A stretch of 64,000 nucleotides of DNA, from assembly GCF_003627795.1 (NCBI RefSeq), contig NZ_CP032684.1:2953001-3017000 (forward strand). The letters run 5' to 3'. Positions 1-9,408 of this stretch are shown one piece after another. The notes below the pieces were generated by a model that ran no database searches, was not told the origin of the DNA, and saw only the letters and a list, made by a program, of their open reading frames with translations. The position numbers were made by a program, and so were the translations under genes. Each line of letters starts with the position of its first letter. Position 1 is the stretch's first letter. Source of the stretch: Rhizobium sp. CCGE531 (GTDB lineage: Bacteria > Pseudomonadota > Alphaproteobacteria > Rhizobiales > Rhizobiaceae).

Positions 1-171
1 GCCCCAGCGCTGGACGATGATCAGCTTGTTGTCGATGTTCTGATCGGTCTTCAGGCCGATATAGAGGACGAACATGCCAAAGGCTATGAGCGCGGTCCAG
101 AAGGCGTCCGTAATCCCTTTCTGGACAAGGCCGGGCGCGGTCTTGCCTGCCACGAAGTTTGAATTTGCCAT
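1..171 (-). CDS. livM: LivM-type branched-chain amino-acid ABC permease, N-terminal part
   Basis: Only the first 57 codons lie in the window; the gene runs off the left edge. The translation begins MANSNFVAGKTAPGL and contains a hydrophobic stretch (FWTALIAFGMFVLYIGL) followed by a polar loop. This is the usual N-terminal extension and first membrane segment of LivM, which forms the inner-membrane channel with LivH for uptake of Leu/Ile/Val. The assignment rests mainly on position: the start codon is 4 bp after the livH stop, so the two are co-transcribed in the usual livH-livM order. The substrate cannot be fixed, because liv-type permeases also carry other amino acids and amides. Confidence 0.85.
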   Translation of the reverse strand, partial: MANSNFVAGKTAPGLVQKGITDAFWTALIAFGMFVLYIGLKTDQNIDNKLIIVQRWG

Positions 172-175
172 GACG

Positions 176-1078
176 TTATACCTTTTCGACTTCCGGCCGT
201 CCGAGAATACCCGTCGGCTTGAAGATCAGCACGTAGGCCAGGATGCCATATGTTGCGACATCCTTGTACGCGATGGCGAAATTGCCCGACCAGAACGACT
301 CGATAAGGCCGATCATCAGGCCACCAAGGACTGCGCCCGGCAACGAACCGATGCCGCCGAGGACCGCCGCGGTGAAGGCCTTGACGCCCGGCACGAAACC
401 GTCCGTGAAGTTGGCGACGCCATAATACATCAGATACATCGTGCCGGCGACGGCAGCCAATGCCGCGCCCATGATGAAGGTTACGGAGATGGTGCGGTCG
501 ACATTGATACCGAGCAATGCCGCCATCTTGCGATCCTGCTCGGTGGCGCGCTGAGCGCGGCCGAGCGCCGTCTTGTTGACCAGATACCAGAAGGCCGCGA
601 GCAGGACGACGGTGATGACGAAAACCATAATCTGCTTCAGCGACAGCGATACGGCCCCGAAATTATAGACATCGCCCACCAGCGTCGGAATCGGCTTGTT
701 GCGCGGACCTTGAGCGACCTGGATGAAGTTCGACAGCACGATCGACATGCCGATGGCGGTAATCAACGGCGCAAGGCGGAACGAACCGCGCAGCGGTCGG
801 TAGGCGACACGCTCGATCACCCAGTTCCAAAGGCTCGTCATCAGCATGGCAACGATGAGCATCACCAGAAGCAAGACCGCGACCGGCAAGCCGGCGAAGA
901 ACGACACGAGAACCAGATAGGTGATAAGAGCGGCAAAGCCGCCAAGCATGAAGACATCGCCATGGGCAAAATTGATCATGCCAACGATGCCGTAAACCAT
1001 TGTATAGCCAATGGCGATCAGGCCATAGATCGACCCGAGAGTCAGCCCGTTTAGGAGCTGCTGGATAAAATAATCCAT
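176..1078 (-). CDS. livH: LivH-type branched-chain amino-acid ABC transporter permease
   Basis: This 300-residue polytopic inner-membrane protein is the normal length for LivH. It opens with MDYFIQQLLNGLTLGSIYGL and the family-typical run GYTMVYGIVGMINFAHGD at about residues 24-41. A cytoplasmic coupling loop of the EAA type (EQDRKMAALLGINVDR) lies near residue 180. It pairs with LivM, encoded 4 bp downstream, and would need LivF, LivG and a binding protein from outside the window. The gene is first in its visible operon, so its promoter should lie in the roughly 310 bp to its right. The family is certain; the transported amino acid is not. Confidence 0.95.
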   Translation of the reverse strand: MDYFIQQLLNGLTLGSIYGLIAIGYTMVYGIVGMINFAHGDVFMLGGFAALITYLVLVSFFAGLPVAVLLLVMLIVAMLMTSLWNWVIERVAYRPLRGSFRLAPLITAIGMSIVLSNFIQVAQGPRNKPIPTLVGDVYNFGAVSLSLKQIMVFVITVVLLAAFWYLVNKTALGRAQRATEQDRKMAALLGINVDRTISVTFIMGAALAAVAGTMYLMYYGVANFTDGFVPGVKAFTAAVLGGIGSLPGAVLGGLMIGLIESFWSGNFAIAYKDVATYGILAYVLIFKPTGILGRPEVEKV

Positions 1079-1387
1079 ATGTCATTTCCCCTGGATGCGG
1101 CGTCAGTCCACCACATCTCTTATTACTTTTTTAGGTTCCTTCGCGAAGGCCCGTAGCCACGATTCCATACTGCTTTCGAAGGAAATGTGAAGCCAAAAAG
1201 GCGAGAAATTGACAAATTCTTTTCAAATCGCTGTGCGCTGACGCGAATCCGACCAAAAATGACACAAAAGCGGCAGCTTCTGGCTCAAAAATAGCCAAAG
1301 CGATCGAGTTAGGAATGTCCGCTGAAAAGCTTTTATCAGCGGCAGACCCGAGATTGGGCCTGCCGTCCTTTACCATGATAACGACTG
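1079..1387. other. Intergenic region upstream of livH
   Basis: About 310 bp separate livH from the end of the flavoprotein gene to the right. The part next to livH is AT-rich and is the likely promoter/leader for the liv genes. The part next to the flavoprotein stop contains two hairpins, listed separately. A possible 81-codon reading frame on the minus strand at 1131-1376 has no family resemblance and no ribosome-binding site, so I do not call it. Confidence 0.5.
1320..1364 (-). terminator. Double hairpin after the flavoprotein gene, probable terminator
   Basis: Just past the stop of the leftward flavoprotein gene, 1341-1364 forms a 9-bp stem (GGCAGaCCC / GGGcCTGCC, one mismatch). It is followed on the minus strand by a near-perfect palindrome at 1320-1339 (GCTGAAAAGCTTTTATCAGC), whose centre supplies a T-run. 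The position fits termination of the leftward sox block. The T-run is short, so efficiency is uncertain. Confidence 0.5.
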
Positions 1388-3814
1388 CTAGGCGCGCATG
1401 CGGGCGCCGTCGGCATCGAACAGCGGTTCAGCCTGCAACTTTGCCGGCAGAAGCTCGCCGAGCAATTCGATCGACCACCCCTGGGTCTCGTCGGCGATTT
1501 CCTTCGGCACATAGCCGACGGCAACCGAAAGGCCGGAGGCATGGGCATAGCCGCCCGACGTTACCCAGCCGCAGACGGCGCCATTGTGATAGATCGGCTC
1601 GTCGCCGATGACGTCGGCATCCCTGGCGGTAAGGATGAAGGTGCGCAGCCGCAACGTGCCCCCCTCCGCCTTCTCCTTGGCGGCGGCGATTTTGCCGATG
1701 AAATCCGCTTCCTTGGACAGAGCCACGAACCGGTTGAGGCCAGCTTCAAAGGGTCCGTAGAGCGGCCGATACTCGCGCGCCCAGCTGCCGTAGGATTTGT
1801 CGAGACGCAGCGCGTTCAGCGCCCTCAGACCGAAGAGCCGGATATCGAACTCGGCGCCTTCCTGCATCAGGAGATCGAAGATGTAGCGCTGATATTCCGG
1901 CTTCATCCAAATCTCATAGCCGAGATCGCCCGTGTAGGAGACCCGGCCGACGATCGCCGGCGCCATGCCGAGATCCACGCGGCGGATCGACATGAAGGGA
2001 AATTCTGCGGTGGAGAGATCCTGATGGGTCAGCTTCTGCATGAGCTTGCGGGCATTCGGGCCGGCGATTGAAAGGCCGAGCAGCGAAAGACCGAGGGCTT
2101 CGAGCCTGACCGAGCCGTCCTTCGGCAGCAGGCTTTCGAACCAGCGCATATGATAGGCTTCGGCAATACCCGAGCCGATGAGAAGGAAATCCCCTTCCCC
2201 CAGCTTTGCCAGCGTGAAATCGCCGATGAGCTTGCCGTCATGCTTCAGCATCGGCGCCAGCGTCATCCGGCCAACGGCCGGAATGCGGCAGGTCAGCAGC
2301 TTGTCGAGGAAGGCTTCCGCCCCCGTGCCCTTGACCGAATATTTGGCAAAGCCCGAGGTCTCCATCAGGCCGACGCTCTCGCGCACGGCCTTGGCTTCGG
2401 CGGCGACGACATCGAAATCGTTGGAACGGCGCCAGGAGAATTGATCCTCTTCGCCCTTTGGAGCGAACCACAGCGCCTGCTCGAGGCCGTAATAGGCTCC
2501 GAAAACACCGCCGGCAGCCTTCAGCTTGTCGTAGATCGGCGTCGTCAATAGAGGACGCGCGGCGGGCAACTCCTCGTTCGGGTAGCGGATGGAGAAGCGG
2601 CGGGCATAGTTCTCGCGCACCTTGGCATTGGTATAGGCGAGCGTCGCATAGTCGCCGTAGCGCGAAACGTCCATGGCGAAGACGTCGAAGCCCGGATCGC
2701 CGTAGATCATCCAGTTGGCAAGCGCCAATCCGACGCCGCCACCCTGGCTGAAGCCGGCCATGACAGCACAGGCCGACCAATAATTCCTCAGTCCCCGCAC
2801 CGGACCGACGAGCGGATTGCCGTCCGGCGAGAAGGTGAAGGGTCCGTTGATGATCTTCTTGATGCCGGCATTGTTGAAGGCCGGGAAGTGGCGGAAGCCG
2901 ACTTCCAGCTCCGGCGTGATGCGCTCGATATCCTCGGCCAGCAGCTCATGGCCGAAATCCCACGGCGTCGTCAGCGGCGACCAGGGACGACACGCCTTCT
3001 CATAGGTGCCCATCAGCATGCCCTGTCTCTCCTGGCGCAGATAGATCTCACCATCGAAGTCGACGCAGTGCATCAGCTCCTTGCCCGTCGTCTTGTTGAA
3101 GTCGATGACCTCGGGCATGTCCTCGGTGATCAGATACATGTGTTCCATCGCAAGCACCGGAAGCTCCAATCCCACCATGCGGCCGACTTCGCGCGCCCAG
3201 AGGCCGGCGGCGTTGACGACATGCTCGGCAATGATCTCGCCCTGGTTGGTGATGACGCGCCAGGAACCGTCCTCGCGCTGCACCAGCTCTTCCACCTTCG
3301 TGTGCAGATAGATTTCGCCGCCGTTCTTCTTGGCCGAACGGGCATAGGCATGCGTGGTGCCATAGGGGTCGAGATGGCCTTCGACAGGGTCGTATAGCGC
3401 ACCGACGAACTGATCGGGATCGAGGAGCGGCATCATCTCATGCGCTTCCTTCGGTGTCAGCAGCGTCGCCTCCAGGCCGTTGTAGCGGCCCTTGGCGAGA
3501 ATGGATTTCAGCCAGTCGAAGCGCTGCGGCGTGGCGGCCAGCATCAGGCCGGAGGTCAAATGCAGGCCGATGTCCTGGCCTGAATATTCCTCGATCTCCT
3601 TGTAGAGCTCGACCGTATATTTTTGCAGCTTGGCAACGTTCGGGTCGCCGTTGATCGTGTGCATGCCACCGGCGGCATGCCAGGTCGATCCGGAGGTCAG
3701 CTCGGAGCGCTCGAGCAGCACCACATCCGTCCAGCCGAATTTGGTGAGATGGTAGAGCACCGAACATCCGACGACACCGCCACCGATGACGACGACCTTG
3801 GCATGGCTTTTCAT
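1388..3814 (-). CDS. FAD-dependent sarcosine/dimethylglycine-dehydrogenase-like oxidoreductase with GcvT domain
   Basis: The product is 808 residues if translation begins at MKSHAKVVVIGGG. That ATG has an AGGGG ribosome-binding site; the frame is open further upstream but reads as non-protein sequence there. A dinucleotide-binding GGGVVGCSVLYHL motif starts the N-terminal FAD (DAO) domain, about residues 5-370. The rest is the folate-binding GcvT/aminomethyltransferase module of dimethylglycine dehydrogenase, sarcosine dehydrogenase and related enzymes, which oxidise N-methyl amines and pass the one-carbon unit to tetrahydrofolate. It lies downstream of soxBDAG on the same strand, 219 bp from soxG, so a role in betaine, dimethylglycine or sarcosine breakdown is likely. 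The exact substrate is open, and a paralogue lies at 38-40 kb. Confidence 0.85.
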   Translation of the reverse strand: MKSHAKVVVIGGGVVGCSVLYHLTKFGWTDVVLLERSELTSGSTWHAAGGMHTINGDPNVAKLQKYTVELYKEIEEYSGQDIGLHLTSGLMLAATPQRFDWLKSILAKGRYNGLEATLLTPKEAHEMMPLLDPDQFVGALYDPVEGHLDPYGTTHAYARSAKKNGGEIYLHTKVEELVQREDGSWRVITNQGEIIAEHVVNAAGLWAREVGRMVGLELPVLAMEHMYLITEDMPEVIDFNKTTGKELMHCVDFDGEIYLRQERQGMLMGTYEKACRPWSPLTTPWDFGHELLAEDIERITPELEVGFRHFPAFNNAGIKKIINGPFTFSPDGNPLVGPVRGLRNYWSACAVMAGFSQGGGVGLALANWMIYGDPGFDVFAMDVSRYGDYATLAYTNAKVRENYARRFSIRYPNEELPAARPLLTTPIYDKLKAAGGVFGAYYGLEQALWFAPKGEEDQFSWRRSNDFDVVAAEAKAVRESVGLMETSGFAKYSVKGTGAEAFLDKLLTCRIPAVGRMTLAPMLKHDGKLIGDFTLAKLGEGDFLLIGSGIAEAYHMRWFESLLPKDGSVRLEALGLSLLGLSIAGPNARKLMQKLTHQDLSTAEFPFMSIRRVDLGMAPAIVGRVSYTGDLGYEIWMKPEYQRYIFDLLMQEGAEFDIRLFGLRALNALRLDKSYGSWAREYRPLYGPFEAGLNRFVALSKEADFIGKIAAAKEKAEGGTLRLRTFILTARDADVIGDEPIYHNGAVCGWVTSGGYAHASGLSVAVGYVPKEIADETQGWSIELLGELLPAKLQAEPLFDADGARMRA

Positions 3815-4033
3815 CTGGGAATCCCCTGTTTTCGGCACGAAGCCGCCGGGTGTCCTCCCGCGCGACCGGCCGCATTTGAGAGGAAACCTAGAGACTATCC
3901 GGTAGGTCAAATAGCCCGAACTGCGAAGCCGATATGTCTGTTTGCGCCATCGCAATTGTTCGGATCGCGCCATCGGCTATCGGCCAGGCAAGCCGGCCGG
4001 CAAAGCACTCGACGTCCGTCGTCATGGGGCTTT

Positions 4034-4588
4034 TCAGTCGGCAAAAGCAGCCGTCAGTGCGAACTCCCGCCCCATCTCCATGATCTCTTCGAACACGCTG
4101 CCGGCATAGGAGCGCGGCACGATGATTTCGAAACGGTCGAGACCAGTACGCGCGATATTGGCGCTGACATGGCAGCACAGCATGCTCGACGCCTGGCCCT
4201 CGGCGAAGACCTGCGGATGCAGATCGACGGCCACGCATTTGGCGAGAATACGACGCACGCTGGGGCCGGAAATGCTAAGAAGCACGCGACCATCGCTCTG
4301 CTCGAAGAAGGACAGCCGCGCCGGATCGAGCGTGAAGAGATCCCGCGCCACACTATCGGCGCCAAGCGTCTCCGATACGACAAGCCATTCCCTCGGTCCG
4401 ACGTCACGGACGGATACGTCCTTGATCGCCTTCAGGCTCGCCAGAACGCTATCCCGATCCCCCGCCCTGCCGAGCACGGAGAAGATGGCGGGGCGGCGCA
4501 CGACGGCGAGGTGATTCGGGTTGGCGGCAGCCTCGAAGCCGGAAATATGATCTTCCAGCACATGCCTGTTCTGAAACGCGACGCTCAT
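4034..4588 (-). CDS. soxG: Sarcosine oxidase gamma subunit
   Basis: The product is 184 residues from MSVAFQNRHVLEDH; the longer open frame upstream is not protein-like. It matches the small gamma subunit of heterotetrameric sarcosine oxidase, which oxidises sarcosine to glycine, peroxide and 5,10-methylene-tetrahydrofolate. It sits 7 bp after soxA in the expected soxB-soxD-soxA-soxG order. The fold is GcvT-like but has no catalytic role of its own. About 220 bp separate it from the downstream flavoprotein gene, and I see nothing coding in that gap. Confidence 0.92.
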   Translation of the reverse strand: MSVAFQNRHVLEDHISGFEAAANPNHLAVVRRPAIFSVLGRAGDRDSVLASLKAIKDVSVRDVGPREWLVVSETLGADSVARDLFTLDPARLSFFEQSDGRVLLSISGPSVRRILAKCVAVDLHPQVFAEGQASSMLCCHVSANIARTGLDRFEIIVPRSYAGSVFEEIMEMGREFALTAAFAD

Positions 4589-4595
4589 CGATCCC

Positions 4596-7553
4596 TCACC
4601 CCAAAAGCTTCTTGTTATCAGGATCGACAAAGACCGGACTGCAGACTTCCGCCGGCACTTCCTCGCCGCGCAATCCGTCCCAGACGACCACATGCTCGCC
4701 GATGCGCTCCCGGCCCGATTTCAGAAAGGCCAGCGCGATGGAATGGCCAAGGACGGGCGAGAAACAGGCCGAGGAGACGTGACCTTGATCGTTCACGGTC
4801 GATGGCCTTGCGCCTTCCTTCAAAAGATGCGCGCCGGCATGGATTTCCTTCGTCGTATCGAGAGGCTTCAGGCCCACGAGCTGCCCACGATCGGCGGCCG
4901 TCAGGCCAAAGCGGGTGGAGAGCCTCTTGCCGATGAAATCCGGCTTCTGCGCCGACAACATCCGGCCAAGCCCGACATCATCGGGAGTCGTGCGGCCATC
5001 CAGCTCGCTATGGGTCACATGACCCTTCTCGATACGCAGCACGTTGAGGGCCTCGACGCCATAGGCGCAGATGCCGTGTACTTTGCCGGCGTCCATGATC
5101 GCGTCGGCGACCGCCTCGCCGTAGCCGGCAGGCACCGCAAGTTCGTAGGCGAGTTCGCCCGAGAAGGAGATACGGAACAAACGCGCCCTCAAGCCACCCT
5201 TCAGCATGACTTCGGCGGCGGCGAGAAACGGGAAGAACGCGTCGGAAATATCGTCCTCGACGATCTGCTCCAGCACCAGCCGCGCCTTCGGGCCGGCAAT
5301 CGCCATCTGTGCCCATTGATCCGAAGAGGAGACGAAACGAACGTCGAGCTGCGGCCAAAGCGTTTGCGCTGAGAATTCCATATGCGTCATCACCTCGCCG
5401 GCCATGGCCGTCGTGGTGGTCATGAAGAAATGATCCGGTGTCAGCTTGCTCGTCGTGCCGTCGTCGAAGACCATGCCGTCTTCGCGCAGCATCAAGCCGT
5501 AGCGCGCCTTGCCGATCGGCAGCTTCAGGAAGGCGTTGGAATAGAGCCGGTTGAGAAACTCCGCCGCATCCTTGCCGAAAATCTCGATCTTACCGAGCGT
5601 CGACACATCGCAAAGCCCGACATTGTTGCGGACGTTCAGCACTTCGCGATCGACGCTGTCACGCCAGCCCTTCTCGCCCGGCCGGGCAAACCATGACGAG
5701 CGATACCAGAGACCGGCCTCGACGAAGGTCGCGCCGTTTTTCTTTGCCCAGCCATGCAGCGGCGATTCCCTCACCGGCTGCGCATGCTTGTCGCGTGCCG
5801 TGCCTGCCAGCGCGCCAAAGGAGACGGGCGTGTAGAACGGCCTGAATGTCGTCGTGCCGACGGCGGCGGGACTGACGCCGCGCATGCCGGCGATGATGCC
5901 GGCGGCATTCACATTGCCGAGCTTGCCCTGGTCCGTCGCCATGCCGCTGGTCGTATAGCGCTTGGCATGCTCCACATGACCGAAGCCCTCGCGCAGCGCG
6001 AGGCCGAGATCCTTGGCATGGACATCGTTCTGGAAATCGACGAATGCCTTGTCCTTCGCGCCCGGCACATACCAGATCGCCGCGAAGGACGGATCATACT
6101 CACCCTCCACTTCGGGCAGGTCAGCCGCATGAACTGTGCGGCCCAGGCTTTCGACGATCTTCCGCGCCTTGTCCGCGCCATCGGCGAGGCAGCCGGAAAC
6201 GCTCTCGATACCGGCAGCCGAGCCGGCAATCTCCAGCTCGCCGCCGACGATCGGCGCCATGAACGCCTGCTTCTCGTCCGACCAGACCGGCTTGGCGCCG
6301 CGCTGGCAGGCAAGATGGATGATCGGCGACCAGCCGCCCGACATGGCAAGCGCATCGCAGGCAATCAACTCATCCAGGCCGCCGCGATCGGCGATGACGC
6401 CGCTGATGCGATACTTGCCCTTGGTTGCGTGCACTGTCGCTCCATGCACGACGCGCACGCCCTGAGGGGCAGCGTCGGCCGATGCGGCGCGCGTATCGAG
6501 GATCGCCGAAATCTCGACGCCAGCAGCGGCCAGGTCGGCAGCCGTGCGGTAGCCGGAACCGCCATTGGTGAAAACCGCAACCTTCTGCCCCGCAACCACG
6601 CCATAGCGGTTGAGGTAGCTGCGCATGGCGCCAGCGATCATCACGCCCGGACGATCGTTGCCGCCGAACACCAGCGGCCGCTCTTCGGCGCCAGAGGCAA
6701 GAATGGCGCGCTTGGCGGCGATGCGCCAGAGACGCTCTACCGGCAGGTCGGGCGATGGCATCGCCACATGCTTCTGCACCTTCTCGACCGCGCCGAAAAC
6801 ATTGCCATCATACCAGCCGAAGACGGTCGTGCGCGGCATCAAGGTCACGTTGTCGAAGCTCTGCAGCTCCTCCAGCACAGCCTGGACGAAGACATCGGCG
6901 GAAGCGCCGCCGATCGCCAGCTTTTCGGAAAGCAGCGAGCCGCCGAACCGGAAGCCCTCATCGGCGAGAACGACACGCAAGCCATCACGAGCAGCGGTCA
7001 GAGCAGCCATCAGACCCGCAGGCCCGGAACCGATGACCAGCAGGTCGCAATGCGCCCAGGCCTTCTCATAACGGTCCGGATCGGCCTGCATGACCGCCTT
7101 GCCGAGGCCGGCGGCGCGCCGGATCACCGGCTCGTAGACCTTCTCCCAAAAGGCCGCGGGCCACATGAATGTCTTGTAGTAAAAGCCGGCTCCAAGGAAA
7201 GGCGACAACAGGCTGTTGATCGAGCCCAAATCATATTTCAGCGATGGCCAGCGGTTCTGGCTGACCGCTTCCATGCCTTGATAGAGCTCGGCAACGGTGG
7301 CGCGCGTATTCGGCTCGGTGCGGCCATCCTTGCCTGTCGTGACGAGCGCGTTGGGCTCAGCAGACCCCGCCGTCAGGATGCCGCGCGGCCGATGGTATTT
7401 GAAGCTGCGTCCGACGAGCAGCTGGTCATTGGCAAGAAGAGCGGCGGCGAGTGTGTCGCCCTCCAGGCCCTTCATTTCCTTGCCGTCGAATTTGAAGGAC
7501 AGCGGCCGGCTGCGATTGACGAGGCCGCCGGCCGACAGACGATAGGCCGTCAT
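4596..7553 (-). CDS. soxA: Sarcosine oxidase alpha subunit
   Basis: At 985 residues this has the expected length of SoxA. The order is an N-terminal 2Fe-2S-like/ferredoxin-fold segment (FKYHRPRGILTAGS near residue 53), a dinucleotide-binding domain (VIGSGPAGLMAALTAARDGL near residue 173), and a C-terminal GcvT-type folate-binding domain from about residue 600. The subunit binds NAD and tetrahydrofolate and receives the methylene group made at the SoxB flavin site. Its start overlaps the soxD stop by 4 bp (ATGA), so the two are translationally coupled. Nothing looks broken. Confidence 0.95.
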   Translation of the reverse strand: MTAYRLSAGGLVNRSRPLSFKFDGKEMKGLEGDTLAAALLANDQLLVGRSFKYHRPRGILTAGSAEPNALVTTGKDGRTEPNTRATVAELYQGMEAVSQNRWPSLKYDLGSINSLLSPFLGAGFYYKTFMWPAAFWEKVYEPVIRRAAGLGKAVMQADPDRYEKAWAHCDLLVIGSGPAGLMAALTAARDGLRVVLADEGFRFGGSLLSEKLAIGGASADVFVQAVLEELQSFDNVTLMPRTTVFGWYDGNVFGAVEKVQKHVAMPSPDLPVERLWRIAAKRAILASGAEERPLVFGGNDRPGVMIAGAMRSYLNRYGVVAGQKVAVFTNGGSGYRTAADLAAAGVEISAILDTRAASADAAPQGVRVVHGATVHATKGKYRISGVIADRGGLDELIACDALAMSGGWSPIIHLACQRGAKPVWSDEKQAFMAPIVGGELEIAGSAAGIESVSGCLADGADKARKIVESLGRTVHAADLPEVEGEYDPSFAAIWYVPGAKDKAFVDFQNDVHAKDLGLALREGFGHVEHAKRYTTSGMATDQGKLGNVNAAGIIAGMRGVSPAAVGTTTFRPFYTPVSFGALAGTARDKHAQPVRESPLHGWAKKNGATFVEAGLWYRSSWFARPGEKGWRDSVDREVLNVRNNVGLCDVSTLGKIEIFGKDAAEFLNRLYSNAFLKLPIGKARYGLMLREDGMVFDDGTTSKLTPDHFFMTTTTAMAGEVMTHMEFSAQTLWPQLDVRFVSSSDQWAQMAIAGPKARLVLEQIVEDDISDAFFPFLAAAEVMLKGGLRARLFRISFSGELAYELAVPAGYGEAVADAIMDAGKVHGICAYGVEALNVLRIEKGHVTHSELDGRTTPDDVGLGRMLSAQKPDFIGKRLSTRFGLTAADRGQLVGLKPLDTTKEIHAGAHLLKEGARPSTVNDQGHVSSACFSPVLGHSIALAFLKSGRERIGEHVVVWDGLRGEEVPAEVCSPVFVDPDNKKLLG

Positions 7554-7828
7554 CGCACTGCCTCCTTCGCCTTGTCCTCGGCATCAACAACGGAAAAGAC
7601 CTCATGGGTGACATTGCTGCGATCGACGACCAGCCAGCGGCGACATCCGGCGCCATGATGCCAATACTCCTCAATCCGGCCGCGCTCATTGTCGCGGATG
7701 AAGACATAGCGGTTCCAGTCCTCATCCGGTGCGGTTGGCGCCGGACGGACAACGGAAGCAGCACCACGAATGGAGAATTCTTCCTTGGGTCGCACGCCGC
7801 AATGCGGGCAGTTGATCAAGCTTGCCAT
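7550..7828 (-). CDS. soxD: Sarcosine oxidase delta subunit
   Basis: The product is 92 residues from MASLINCPHCGVRPKEEF. The family's zinc-binding residues are visible: CPHCG near residue 7 and the later HHGAGC. The start chosen is the first ATG that gives the family N-terminus; the open frame extends further right inside the end of soxB. The gene lies between soxB (13 bp away) and soxA (4-bp overlap). SoxD is a small structural subunit of the heterotetramer. Confidence 0.95.
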   Translation of the reverse strand: MASLINCPHCGVRPKEEFSIRGAASVVRPAPTAPDEDWNRYVFIRDNERGRIEEYWHHGAGCRRWLVVDRSNVTHEVFSVVDAEDKAKEAVR

Positions 7829-7841
7829 TGGTTTCGTGCCC

Positions 7842-9092
7842 TCAATGCAGGTTCGGCTGCGGACCTTTGCCGCTCTCGTCGATCGCGAAGCCGCGCTCGA
7901 AGCGGTCAAGGCGCAAAAGGCGGCTGACATCGTGGCTTTCGCCCTTGGCGATCAGATGCGCAAAGCAGAAGCCCGAGGCGGGCGTCGCTTTGAAGCCGCC
8001 ATAGTTCCAGCCGCAGTTCAGATAAAGATTTTCGATGGGGGTGCGGTCGATGATCGGCGAGCCGTCCATGCTCATGTCCATGACGCCGCCCCAGGCGCGC
8101 AGCACCCGCACACGTGACAAGCCGGGGATAAGCGCCACGCCCTCCTCCATCGTATGCTCGACGGTGGCGAGATTGCCGCGCTGCGCATAGGAGCTGTAGT
8201 AGTCGATGTCGGCGCCGAAGACCAAGCCGCCCTTGTCCGACTGCGAGATATAGAAGTGTCCCGCGCCGTAGGTGATGACATTGTCGATGACGGGCTTCAA
8301 CCCCTCTGAAACGAAGGCCTGCAGGACGTGCGTTTCGATCGGCAGCTCCAGATCGGCCATGTTGCCCAGGATCGAGGTATGGCCGGCGGTCGCAAGCGCC
8401 AGCTTGTTGCAGCCGATGAAGCCGCGATTGGTCTCGACGCCGGTCACAATACCGTTCTCGCGGCGGATGCCGATCACCTCGCATTGCTGGATGAGATCGA
8501 CGCCACGGCTGTCGGCGCCGCGCGCATAGCCCCAGGCGACCGCATCGTGCCGCGCCGTGCCGCCGCGCCGCTGCAGCAGGCCGCCAAGGATCGGAAAGCG
8601 CGCATGGTCGAAATTCAGGTAAGGCATCATCCGCCGAACCTGCTCGCGATTGAGCAGTTCGGCATCGACGCCATGCATGCGCATGGCATTGCCGCGCCGG
8701 GCATAGGCATCGCGCTGGCCGTCGGAATGGAACAGATTGACGATGCCGCGCTGGGAAACCATCGCGTTATAATTAAAGTCCTGCTCCAACCCTTCCCAGA
8801 GCTTCATCGAGAATTCGTAGAAAGGCTCGTTGCCGGGCAACAGATAGTTGGAACGGATGATCGTCGTGTTGCGGCCGACATTGCCGGAGCCGATATAGCT
8901 CTTTTCCAGCACGGCGACATTGGTAATGCCGAATTCCTTGGCAAGGTAATAGGCCGTCGCCAGCCCATGGCCGCCGCCACCGACGATGATCACGTCATAA
9001 TGTGGTTTCGGCTCCGGCGTCCGCCACACCGGTTGCCAATGACGATTGCCCGAAAACGCCTGTTTTAAAAGCTGATAAGCCGAATAACGCAT
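7842..9092 (-). CDS. soxB: Sarcosine oxidase beta subunit
   Basis: The product is 416 residues, starting MRYSAYQLLKQAFSGN, the usual SoxB N-terminus. The ATG follows a weak GGGATG-type ribosome-binding site. The FAD motif DVIIVGGGGHGLATAYYL lies near residue 32. SoxB carries the non-covalent FAD and the covalent FMN and is the site of sarcosine oxidation. It is the first gene of the leftward soxBDAG operon. The common neighbours glyA and purU are absent from this window. Confidence 0.95.
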   Translation of the reverse strand: MRYSAYQLLKQAFSGNRHWQPVWRTPEPKPHYDVIIVGGGGHGLATAYYLAKEFGITNVAVLEKSYIGSGNVGRNTTIIRSNYLLPGNEPFYEFSMKLWEGLEQDFNYNAMVSQRGIVNLFHSDGQRDAYARRGNAMRMHGVDAELLNREQVRRMMPYLNFDHARFPILGGLLQRRGGTARHDAVAWGYARGADSRGVDLIQQCEVIGIRRENGIVTGVETNRGFIGCNKLALATAGHTSILGNMADLELPIETHVLQAFVSEGLKPVIDNVITYGAGHFYISQSDKGGLVFGADIDYYSSYAQRGNLATVEHTMEEGVALIPGLSRVRVLRAWGGVMDMSMDGSPIIDRTPIENLYLNCGWNYGGFKATPASGFCFAHLIAKGESHDVSRLLRLDRFERGFAIDESGKGPQPNLH

Positions 9093-9408
9093 GCATTCAT
9101 CCCGATCACGACCCGGCCGCACATTCGCACATGCAATAAAAACGACAAGTCCCGAAAGGACGAAAAAGCTTCGCAAACAGAACAAGATCTTTTCCGATTG
9201 CGCAGGAGCGGCCAGGGCCTGCCTTCGGGCGAACACGCCGAAGACAGGCCAAAAACCCCGGCGGCAACGATGCTCTGTTGCTAAACCTCCGGTCTGACGT
9301 TAAGGCGAAAGAAATCGGGCATCGGAAGTCTATACTCTGCAAACGCGACTCCTTATCTTAATGTCCAGAGACTTGAGGCGCACACGGCGCGGAAAGACGA
9401 ACAGGCAG
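9093..9408. other. Divergent control region between soxB and cysQ
   Basis: About 315 bp of non-coding DNA between two divergent genes holds the promoters of both. The most visible structure is the hairpin at 9216-9250. I looked for a glycine-riboswitch-like fold in the soxB leader and could not see one. The longer open frames entering from either side are not protein-like. Confidence 0.5.
9216..9250 (-). promoter_or_regulatory. Strong hairpin in the soxB leader
   Basis: GGCCTGCCTTCGGGC pairs with GCCGAAGACAGGCC across a short loop, giving a stem of about 14 bp with one mismatch and a bulge. It lies about 125 bp upstream of the soxB start. It has no T-run on the soxB strand, so it is not an ordinary terminator for that transcript. 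A leader structure or a protein-binding site is possible. Confidence 0.4.

Noticed and set aside
1131..1376. 81-codon minus-strand frame upstream of livH
   Set aside because: No ribosome-binding site and no family resemblance; lies across a hairpin region.
5754..7658. 634-codon open frame on the plus strand
   Set aside because: It lies wholly opposite soxA, and its translation is rich in Arg, His, Ala and Asp with no family motif. It is a GC-rich antisense shadow.
9093..9408. Glycine riboswitch in the soxB leader
   Set aside because: No conserved glycine-aptamer core could be recognised; only a single strong hairpin is visible.
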